This document shows, piece after piece, positions 1-5,394 of a stretch of 5,436 nt of DNA. The stretch's first letter is position 1. Each line of letters opens with the position of its first letter. Under the pieces are notes generated by a model that was not told the origin of the DNA, ran no database searches, and was given only the letters and a program-made list of their open reading frames with translations. Source of the stretch: Kingella denitrificans ATCC 33394 (GTDB taxonomy: Bacteria > Pseudomonadota > Gammaproteobacteria > Burkholderiales > Neisseriaceae); contig NZ_GL870929.1 in the NCBI RefSeq assembly GCF_000190695.1, positions 1,591,287 through 1,596,722 on the forward strand, given 5' to 3'. The position numbers were made by a program, and so were the translations under genes.

Positions 1-147
1 GTAAACAACGCGACGATTTTCTACACATCAGGCTGGTTGTGTTTATTTTCTGCCAGCATAGCCCAAATAGGAATTTGACGATCGGGGAAATTAAAGCGTG
101 TGCATTGTCGTTTGTACTACTCAAAGTTGAAATTTATAGCAAAGTTC
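1..147 (-). other. Gene-poor left edge with a possible coding remnant
   Basis: No full gene fits here. On the minus strand a 31-codon stop-to-stop segment (21-116) reads like real protein in places, for example FNFPDRQIPIWAMLAENK, but it has no start codon or ribosome-binding site. It follows shortly after another short protein-like segment in a different frame (134-217). This looks more like a decayed gene than a functional one, though chance cannot be excluded for such short stretches. I see no clear terminator for the CBASS transcript here. Confidence 0.25.
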
Positions 148-387
148 CTACCGCTTGTGGGTTGACACCTGCTTTGGTTGCTTCGTCCTTGGTACTTTGG
201 GTTTTATCAGTAGTGTGTTAATCCGCACATTTTCAACAGTGAATAAACCTTCTTGCTTTTGTAGTCCCGGTTCATTTGCAGTCTGCTGAAGTTTGACTTG
301 GTCAGTAGAAATCACCACATCATAAATAATGGTCGACGCCATATCAATTTTATAACTATGGCCGTTGATTTTTATATCGACCTTCAT
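148..387 (-). CDS. Small unrecognised ORF overlapping the capV end
   Basis: This 79-residue open frame starts inside the last codons of capV, overlapping by 32 bp, and continues on the same strand. I do not recognise the protein. The first 55 or so residues look protein-like, with alternating beta-type stretches such as MKVDIKING and STIIYDVVIS, then QVKLQQTANEP. The last 20 are Lys/Pro-rich (IKPKVPRTKQPK) and look like out-of-frame reading. The +1 frame over the same bases (134-217) ends with the more natural DEATKAGVNPQAVGTLL. No Shine-Dalgarno sequence precedes ATG 387, and an internal Met at 342 has none either. It may be the interrupted end of an older gene, the scar of CBASS insertion, or a genuine small coupled cistron. 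No transmembrane segment or known motif is visible. Confidence that it is expressed is low. Confidence 0.3.
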   Translation of the reverse strand: MKVDIKINGHSYKIDMASTIIYDVVISTDQVKLQQTANEPGLQKQEGLFTVENVRINTLLIKPKVPRTKQPKQVSTHKR

Positions 388-1366
388 AAAATATAGGCTG
401 AGGAGCTATTTTATCAAAAAATGCCAAAACTTCAGTCTTTCCAAGAGCAATTTTTGATGATTGACAGGCATTCCCTTTAAGAATTTGTTTTGCCTCATTG
501 GTAGCTTCATCTAATCCAACATATGGAGCAGAGCTATGAGTCAGATTTTCATCAATGACAACTAAACTGTCTCCAATCTTATGCTTAACCATCTGATTCA
601 TAAATAATTGTTGGGAACTGAGCGTAATATCAATAATGTTAGAAGCGGCGTTTCTAATATCTCCTTCCCCCCAGTCGGTCAAGCCACCTTTTTTATTGGT
701 CTTTGGATTGATGGTTTTCTTAGATGATAATGTACCAATAGACAAGATTCTGACTTGATTTATAGGGTGTTTAAAAAAGATTTCAGCTTCGTGTAATCCA
801 ACCAAACTTGGGCTATTGGCAAACAATCCACCATCAATATATTCATTTTCTCCAATACGATGGCGTTTAAAATAAGTTGGTGCTGCCGAAGTTGCTAATG
901 CCACATCAACAATCTTCTGTTTCCAATCTCGCTTAAATGTATCGTGATGAGCTGTTTTAAATGTAACAGGGAAGCCCGTTGTATAATCCACAGCAGGAAT
1001 AACTACCGGATGTTTTAAATCACCAATTAAAGCATCATCAAACCAGTCGACTAAAATATTTTTTAAAATGGCTGAATTATATTTTGCCTTAAATATGCCA
1101 ATCCAAGATTGTTTCTTAAAAATTTCTTGACCTTTATTATCAAATATTTTGGCAATTTCTTCAGCAGGAATTTCATAAGCCAATGCCAGTGCAATAATGC
1201 CACCAATCGAGGTGCCTGTAATTAAATTAAAATAATTAGCAATGCAATCGCTTGGATTTTGAGATTTTAAATGGTTTTCCAATTCTTTTAAAACTTCGGC
1301 TGTATATAAACCACGATAACCACCGCCAGATAATGACAGTATTTTAAAATCAGATTGATTTTGCAT
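356..1366 (-). CDS. capV: CapV, patatin-like phospholipase effector of CBASS
   Basis: This 336-residue protein is a predicted cyclic-dinucleotide-activated phospholipase that degrades membrane lipids and kills the infected cell. Seen with numbering from the chosen start: oxyanion loop GGGYRG (14-19), nucleophile elbow GTSIGG (51-56, Ser53) and catalytic-dyad motif DGG (178-180, Asp178). LATSAAPTYF just before DGG is also typical of patatins. The residues after about 210 form the C-terminal part. No signal peptide or transmembrane helix is visible, so it should be cytosolic and act on the inner membrane. An in-frame ATG at 1396 would add ten residues (MKTVLIVEKN). I prefer 1366 because GGAG lies 6 nt upstream of it, the patatin fold begins soon after, and the overlap with cap2 shrinks to 17 bp. 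Vibrio CapV responds to 3',3'-cGAMP, and the same ligand is inferred here from the DncV-like enzyme. It is the last CBASS gene, whereas the classic operon places the effector first. Confidence 0.93.
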   Translation of the reverse strand: MQNQSDFKILSLSGGGYRGLYTAEVLKELENHLKSQNPSDCIANYFNLITGTSIGGIIALALAYEIPAEEIAKIFDNKGQEIFKKQSWIGIFKAKYNSAILKNILVDWFDDALIGDLKHPVVIPAVDYTTGFPVTFKTAHHDTFKRDWKQKIVDVALATSAAPTYFKRHRIGENEYIDGGLFANSPSLVGLHEAEIFFKHPINQVRILSIGTLSSKKTINPKTNKKGGLTDWGEGDIRNAASNIIDITLSSQQLFMNQMVKHKIGDSLVVIDENLTHSSAPYVGLDEATNEAKQILKGNACQSSKIALGKTEVLAFFDKIAPQPIFYEGRYKNQRP

Positions 1367-3053
1367 GTTTTTCTCCACAATAAGGACAGTTTTCATCTGC
1401 CATAATTACCATATCATTAATTTTTTCATCTTGATATTCAGAGTTGTAACGAGTTTGGTAATTATTTTTGACCATATCAGTTTCTAGCCATTCTAATATC
1501 ATATTAATACCTAATGAACTCGCCATCATTCCACCAGATACAGCATAGGGTGTAAATGCTGAACAAGCACCAAATCGTTGTTCTTTGTTTAAATCTCTAA
1601 TTGGTAAAGTATTTTCAGACAGACCATTACCAGATGTTCCTAAGCATTGAATACAACCGCCTTGATGATTTTGCAATTTAGCATCACGCCAAAAGCCTTG
1701 TACACATTCGCCATTACCAAAAATCCATAAATGTAATAAATTGGGGCGAAATTTTAATGGAATTTGTTGCACCAATTCATTGAGATATTCTTGCACTTCG
1801 ATACTGCCTGTAGCATCGATAATTAAATCTACTGGATTATCCACAAAATATTGAAAGCTATAATTACCAATATTATCAAACTTGGTATTTAATTGTTTTA
1901 GTTGATTAAAAGCTTGCTTTTGTGCATATCCTTTAAATGCTTTAGATTTACTTTCCCCAATATATTCCATACCTAATAAATGTCGCCCAACATTATCAAC
2001 ACTAAAAATGTCATTATCAATGATAGTAAATTCATCATCAATACCAGCACCGATTTTGATTAAGGAATCTGCAATATATCCACCAACAGCCCCTAATCCA
2101 ACTTGAAAAACCTTTTTACCCAATAAACCATTTTGTGATTTTGATGGCAAATTTCTTAAAATACTAGCTTTAAAATCAATTAAGTTCACCGTATAAAAAA
2201 CTACCTTTTGAGTCAAATATTGCTTATCAAGAAAATTTTTTAATACTTTATGTTGGTAATCATTCCATTCAAATGACAAGCCCATTAACTTATTTTCCCA
2301 ATTTATCAAAATATTAATTGGTTCTTTCTTGTGTTTTTTATTGATATGATTTAGGTGTTCTTCTAATTTTTTGTAAGCGCAACTATCCCATTTTTGTATA
2401 AAATCTAAAAATGACTGAACAGTAACTTTACCATTTTTAAACAACTCTGAAAAATTTGGATTGTTTGAGTCATTGGTTTGCAAAACAAAAATATCATTTT
2501 TATTTTTTACGTCTAAAAAATTATATTTCTCTTCATTTTTAATAATGTACCAAGAATGCTTTTTATCATTGGTCAAATCACTCAATACAATAATCACTCC
2601 CAAGAAATCTTCTGAGTATTCTTGAATATATTGGCTTTTATCCAGCAATTTAGCAAAAAAAATTATCAAATATTGCTCAATTGTTAAAATAAATTTACTA
2701 AGATCATTTCTTTGTATGGTTTGACTGTTTTCCATAAAATAGCAAATATAATACAACTGATTATCTAAATAAGAGATTTGTCTTTTTTGTAAATGCGGGA
2801 TAGGTTGGGTAATATGTGGAAAAGCTTCTTGCAAGAGCAATAGTTGCTTTTCTGTTATATAAATTTTAGGGAACTCTAACAATGTTGAATTAGGAAAAAT
2901 CAAAAAATATTCAATTTTTGTATTTCCTACAAGAATTTCTTTTTTATAACAAATGCTTTCATGATTTAATTGGCTATGTTTTAAATCATGAAATGAAATT
3001 GGCTCATATTGGTGATAAGATAATTTTTCAATGATTTTATTGCGGTGACTCAT
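1350..3053 (-). CDS. cap2: Cap2, E2-E1 (ThiF-like) fusion that conjugates the CD-NTase
   Basis: This 567-residue protein is a bacterial ubiquitin-like transferase that fuses an E2-like N-terminal part to an E1 adenylation domain. E1 part, seen directly: nucleotide-binding GLGAVGG (319-325), acidic IIDNDIF (Asp346, Asp348), DNVGRH (353-358, with Arg357), Lys369/Lys371 and DATGS (413-417). Two Cys pairs, C467-x2-C470 and C556-x2-C559, form a zinc knuckle. Cys497 in GACSAFTPYA is the likely catalytic E1 cysteine. The E2 part, about residues 1-150, is divergent but contains FPKIYIT, IPHLQ and Cys104 in YICYF. Cys104 and Cys497 sit close to the E2 and E1 cysteines I recall for Enterobacter cloacae Cap2 (109 and 493). 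Residues 150-300 form the linker region. Family role: adenylates the CD-NTase C-terminus and transfers it to targets, raising signalling output. There is no clear Shine-Dalgarno sequence, and the start lies in an ATGA overlap with cap3, so translation probably depends on re-initiation. Confidence 0.93.
   Translation of the reverse strand: MSHRNKIIEKLSYHQYEPISFHDLKHSQLNHESICYKKEILVGNTKIEYFLIFPNSTLLEFPKIYITEKQLLLLQEAFPHITQPIPHLQKRQISYLDNQLYYICYFMENSQTIQRNDLSKFILTIEQYLIIFFAKLLDKSQYIQEYSEDFLGVIIVLSDLTNDKKHSWYIIKNEEKYNFLDVKNKNDIFVLQTNDSNNPNFSELFKNGKVTVQSFLDFIQKWDSCAYKKLEEHLNHINKKHKKEPINILINWENKLMGLSFEWNDYQHKVLKNFLDKQYLTQKVVFYTVNLIDFKASILRNLPSKSQNGLLGKKVFQVGLGAVGGYIADSLIKIGAGIDDEFTIIDNDIFSVDNVGRHLLGMEYIGESKSKAFKGYAQKQAFNQLKQLNTKFDNIGNYSFQYFVDNPVDLIIDATGSIEVQEYLNELVQQIPLKFRPNLLHLWIFGNGECVQGFWRDAKLQNHQGGCIQCLGTSGNGLSENTLPIRDLNKEQRFGACSAFTPYAVSGGMMASSLGINMILEWLETDMVKNNYQTRYNSEYQDEKINDMVIMADENCPYCGEKHAKSI
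1373..1379 (-). promoter_or_regulatory. Ribosome-binding site of capV, inside cap2
   Basis: On the minus strand the bases read TGTGGAG, with GGAG ending 6 nt before the ATG at 1366. The same bases encode Cys559-Gly560 and the first base of Glu561 at the C-terminal zinc knuckle of Cap2. The site decides between the two possible capV starts. The upstream ATG at 1396 has no comparable site. Confidence 0.65.
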
Positions 3054-3544
3054 CGTTTTTTTAACATTAATTTTAAAAACACATTATTAATACGAATGCT
3101 TAACCAATCGTTGCAATGGGCTTCACTACTACAAATCCAAAATAAGTGAATATTTCTGTCATAGTAGCTATTTTTAGGCAATTCACTCCAACCTTCCAAA
3201 TCAGTTTTGGATGGCTTTGGATTGATTTCTGGATGTGTATGCCATTCACCCAAATAGTGCCATTGATGATTAGATTGTTTATTTAATTTTTTCAATAATT
3301 CGAAATTATAATCAGCTGATTTTTGTGTACGTATACATACAAAACGACTGAGTTTATCAAATGGTGTGGGGGTAGTAATTGCTTTGACCCAAAAAGCATT
3401 TTCCCAAACAAATCCAACAAGTAGCCCCAAAGATTCAGGTTGTTTGCTTGTTTTTTGCCGATAAGCAGTTAATTGAGTGATAATGTGGTTGTCTATACGC
3501 ACAACAAAATCACCATCAACTGCTTGCCATTCTGTATAACCCAT
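3050..3544 (-). CDS. cap3: Cap3, JAMM/JAB-family isopeptidase of type II CBASS
   Basis: This 164-residue protein is a predicted Zn-dependent isopeptidase. In characterised type II CBASS, Cap3 cleaves the CD-NTase from the proteins to which Cap2 has attached it, so it opposes priming. The full JAMM signature is visible: Glu37 (in QPESLG), then GEWHTHPE with His102 and His104, then Ser112 and Asp115. This gives exact H-x-H-x7-S-x2-D spacing, so the enzyme should be catalytically intact. Its length is normal for a single-domain JAB protein, with no signal peptide or membrane segment. The start ATG overlaps the dncV stop in a TGATG junction, with AAGG a few bases upstream, so translation is probably coupled. 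Its stop overlaps the cap2 start by 4 bases. Placement before cap2 rather than after it is unusual compared with the textbook operon. A radC-like or general JAB role is unlikely in this context. Confidence 0.93.
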   Translation of the reverse strand: MGYTEWQAVDGDFVVRIDNHIITQLTAYRQKTSKQPESLGLLVGFVWENAFWVKAITTPTPFDKLSRFVCIRTQKSADYNFELLKKLNKQSNHQWHYLGEWHTHPEINPKPSKTDLEGWSELPKNSYYDRNIHLFWICSSEAHCNDWLSIRINNVFLKLMLKKR

Positions 3545-4755
3545 CAGCCTTGTCTTAATGGGACTTGTTGAGTGATGTTTGATTGCGCTAATGGTGGTGT
3601 ATCAAAAATGGATTGTGGAGAAGTTTCAATCAAATTTTCATCTTGTGGTATTCTATCACCCCATTCATTTGTGATGAAATTTAAGACTTTGGTTTTATCC
3701 AAATTATTTAAACTTGCCATAAAACTTTGATAGAGTGCATCAGCATATTGGCTGGCTTCAACTCTTTCATACTCTTCCATACGGTTAAAATCTTCACTTT
3801 CGTGTTCTTCAATGTTTTCATAAACATTGTCATTCAAAGCATTTGGCAATTTTTCTAAAACTGATAATAGTGCTAAGTCATCACGATGTTGATGATATTG
3901 ATAATACTTGCAGGCAATAATCATCAATAAAATGGAGCTTGGCTGAAAAGATTTATCTGCAAATTGCCAATCACGCCACGCCTTTAAATAACGGCAAATT
4001 GCTCGCAATTGCTGACCGTTATTTTCCAAAGACTTTAATTTATCGGCAAACCATTTACGAATCAGTTCGCAGTCGCTTTTTTGCCAAGTACCATCTCGCC
4101 TTGCCATATGAATCATTCGAATATTTTTATCCATTAAAGATTCTTCAGCAAATGATCTGATATTAAAATCTTCAAGTGCCCACTCAGAATAATTTAAACT
4201 TTTATCAATAGCAGTCGTAGTGCCCAACGACACTTGTAATTCATTACGTTCTTCTAAACTGTCAAACATATCATCAGGAACAGCATAAAGAGGAATGTCC
4301 ATATGGGCATTACTTCTGATTTTAATGCGAATACATGATGATGGTGCAGAAGTATCTAACTGCCATTTGTGTTGATGACATAAATCTTCTACCATCAATT
4401 CTACTTGCTCAAAGTAATTTTGGGCTTGTTCACTTGCACCAGCATCAGGATTAAAGCCTTCAAATGCACGAACAGGCAAATATACCCCATAATCAAAATC
4501 CATTTCTTGATCCTGTTTGGCCGGCAAATTGCAAGTGCCATACGCCCACGATCCTTGAATGCGAAATTTTGGGGCAATATTAGCAATTCCTTGTTGCTCC
4601 AAAAATTCCTTGATTTTGGTCTTTAAGTGGCTTTTAACATCTTTTTTAACCTGATTAAAAAAGTTTAAGTCCTGTTCTGTTGGGGTAATCTTTTTCTTAA
4701 AACCAATCTTTTGGTCTACAAAAACACGATGAAGGTTGTTTGTATAATCGCTCAT
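3544..4755 (-). CDS. dncV: DncV-like CD-NTase, cyclic dinucleotide synthase of type II CBASS
   Basis: This 403-residue soluble protein is the sensor and signal generator of the system. Seen in the sequence: the nucleotidyltransferase signature QGSWAYGT at residues 67-74 (Gly68-Ser69), the acidic pair in QEMDFDYG (Asp86 and Asp88), and a third acidic residue in AHMDIPLYAVP (Asp153). These are the three metal-binding Asp expected of the fold. RIKI (143-146) and CRYLKAWRDWQF (254-265), followed by PSSILLMI, match segments I recall from Vibrio cholerae DncV (Asp131, Asp133, Asp193), which makes 3',3'-cGAMP. The same product is therefore likely but inferred. The protein is about 30 residues shorter than DncV. 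The acidic C-terminal tail ends PLRQG, and a terminal Gly is suited to adenylation and conjugation by Cap2. The start is supported by AGAGGTG just upstream. It is the first gene of the operon, and its TGA overlaps the cap3 ATG by one base. Confidence 0.95.
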   Translation of the reverse strand: MSDYTNNLHRVFVDQKIGFKKKITPTEQDLNFFNQVKKDVKSHLKTKIKEFLEQQGIANIAPKFRIQGSWAYGTCNLPAKQDQEMDFDYGVYLPVRAFEGFNPDAGASEQAQNYFEQVELMVEDLCHQHKWQLDTSAPSSCIRIKIRSNAHMDIPLYAVPDDMFDSLEERNELQVSLGTTTAIDKSLNYSEWALEDFNIRSFAEESLMDKNIRMIHMARRDGTWQKSDCELIRKWFADKLKSLENNGQQLRAICRYLKAWRDWQFADKSFQPSSILLMIIACKYYQYHQHRDDLALLSVLEKLPNALNDNVYENIEEHESEDFNRMEEYERVEASQYADALYQSFMASLNNLDKTKVLNFITNEWGDRIPQDENLIETSPQSIFDTPPLAQSNITQQVPLRQG

Positions 4756-4759
4756 ATTT

Positions 4760-4766
4760 CACCTCT
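4760..4766 (-). promoter_or_regulatory. Ribosome-binding site of dncV
   Basis: Read on the minus strand the bases are AGAGGTG, with the GAGG core 6 nt before the ATG at 4755. It is the best Shine-Dalgarno match in the window and fixes the dncV start. It also suggests that initiation at the first cistron is efficient. Confidence 0.8.
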
Positions 4767-4780
4767 AAATAAAATGACGT

Positions 4781-4801
4781 ACTGTATATGGGGTTATCAG
4801 T
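4781..4801. repeat. Imperfect inverted repeat, possible operator of the CBASS operon
   Basis: The arms are ACTGTATA and TATCAGT around a G-rich centre, 26 to 46 bases before the dncV start and overlapping the candidate -10 element TATACA on the minus strand. The position suits a repressor site or a 5' leader element. It does not fit the LexA spacing (CTG-N10-CAG), because here 13 bases separate CTG and CAG. Confidence 0.3.
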
Positions 4802-4807
4802 AATAAA

Positions 4808-4830
4808 TTTCAAGTCAATTTGACACTTGA
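4808..4830. promoter_or_regulatory. Dyad with -35-like hexamers upstream of dncV
   Basis: The region contains the perfect palindrome GTCAA-T-TTGAC (4814-4824) and, offset from it, the arms TCAAGT (4810-4815) and ACTTGA (4825-4830). The minus strand reads TTGACT (4818-4813) and TTGAAA (4813-4808), and the plus strand reads a perfect TTGACA (4820-4825). For the operon, TTGAAA with TATACA (4788-4783) is possible but has a long 19-nt spacer. On the plus strand TTGACA has TAAAAA 18 nt on. This is a plausible promoter/operator zone, but no single promoter is convincing. Confidence 0.35.
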
Positions 4831-4836
4831 TTTATA

Positions 4837-4850
4837 TTTTTTGTAAAAAA
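4837..4850. repeat. T6-GT-A6 hairpin-like palindrome
   Basis: Six T (4837-4842) and six A (4845-4850) flank GT. It lies about 85 bases upstream of dncV and may act as a curved or UP-like A/T element rather than as an RNA structure. It extends the run of dyads in the intergenic region. Confidence 0.3.
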
Positions 4851-4875
4851 CACTGTTTTCCTAAGAGGTGTTTCC

Positions 4876-4901
4876 TTATCATTATTGAGTATTTGATAAT
4901 G
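4876..4901. repeat. AT-rich inverted repeat
   Basis: Two overlapping perfect 6-bp pairs share this stretch: TTATCA (4876-4881) with TGATAA (4894-4899), and CATTAT (4880-4885) with ATAATG (4896-4901). It could be a regulator-binding dyad or a weak hairpin. There is no T-tract to make it a terminator. Confidence 0.3.
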
Positions 4902-5080
4902 TTACTGTCGAATTATGTGAAGGCCAATGATCGTCTGTATTTCAAACTCAATAATTGCCTTGAAAAATAAGTGGATAGAATGGAACTTACCAAAAACAGC
5001 GAACTGATTAAACATTATCGCCTTGTGGAAGGTTTCCGCATCATGATTTCCAGCTGAGAAGCGTTAAGTTTTTTTGTGTA

Positions 5081-5100
5081 TAGGCGTGGCGATATGCCTA
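5081..5100. repeat. Short inverted repeat TAGGC/GCCTA
   Basis: A 5-bp perfect stem encloses a 10-nt loop. It follows a T7 run (5069-5075), is the first of three closely spaced dyads up to 5169, and sits in a patch visibly richer in G+C than its surroundings. The function is unknown. Confidence 0.3.
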
Positions 5101-5106
5101 CTATTC

Positions 5107-5117
5107 AGTGTAACACT
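5107..5117. repeat. Perfect palindrome AGTGT-A-ACACT
   Basis: An 11-bp palindrome with a single central base, too tight to be a normal RNA hairpin. It is therefore more like a dimeric protein-binding site. It lies in the dyad cluster 5081-5169, with no neighbouring gene identified on either strand. Confidence 0.3.
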
Positions 5118-5146
5118 CATGATTTTACCCCCTAAAACAGGGCGTA

Positions 5147-5169
5147 ACCGCAAGGCGTATTTATGCGGT
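5147..5169. repeat. Inverted repeat ACCGCA/TGCGGT
   Basis: A 6-bp GC-rich perfect stem encloses an 11-nt loop (5153-5163). The stem could fold in RNA, but only short T runs follow, so it is not a convincing intrinsic terminator. Confidence 0.35.
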
Positions 5170-5348
5170 GATTACTTATCTTTTAACCTTATCCATCAGA
5201 CTAGACAATGCACCAAGATTAGTGGAAACCTCTGTCGAAGCTGAAGGATATTGAGGAAAAAAGGGGGGGAATGTAAGGACGGCATAATCAACGCAATGAC
5301 TTTATGAACAAATATAATCTGTTTAGTATCTCATAGTAAGTCCATTGT

Positions 5349-5394
5349 GTAAAAATAAAATCTGAAATTTAGCCTTCTTATACTTTATTTTTAC
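5349..5394. repeat. 11-bp perfect inverted repeat GTAAAAATAAA/TTTATTTTTAC
   Basis: The arms at 5349-5359 and 5384-5394 are perfectly complementary and enclose a 24-nt spacer. This is the longest perfect dyad found in the window. The arms are almost wholly A/T, so thermal stability as RNA is modest. It may be a bidirectional terminator-like element between convergent genes, a protein-binding dyad, or a chance product of AT-rich DNA. Confidence 0.4.

Noticed and set aside
39..221. Plus-strand 60-codon open frame with a hydrophobic C-terminus
   Set aside because: No Shine-Dalgarno sequence and no recognisable protein. It is antisense to more protein-like minus-strand segments, and the hydrophobic look comes from reading Lys/Gln/Pro-rich codons backwards.
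1367..1396. Upstream start of capV adding MKTVLIVEKN
   Set aside because: No proper Shine-Dalgarno sequence at 1396, a larger overlap with cap2, and extra residues that are a shifted reading of the Cap2 C-terminal codons. The start at 1366 has GGAG at ideal spacing.
1350..3544. A stand-alone ubiquitin-like (Bil-type) modification operon
   Set aside because: No ubiquitin-like protein gene is present, E2 and E1 are fused in one chain, and the adjacent CD-NTase and patatin effector make CBASS the only consistent reading.
3939..4160. Plus-strand 73-codon open frame within dncV
   Set aside because: Fully antisense to the well-supported CD-NTase with no start signals of its own.
4401..4626. Open frames on both strands within dncV (4401-4586 minus, 4405-4626 plus)
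   Set aside because: They lie wholly within the CD-NTase catalytic-core codons, which show clear motifs in the main frame.
4781..4801. LexA (SOS) box upstream of dncV
   Set aside because: CTG and CAG are separated by 13 bases instead of 10, and the centre is G-rich rather than alternating A/T.
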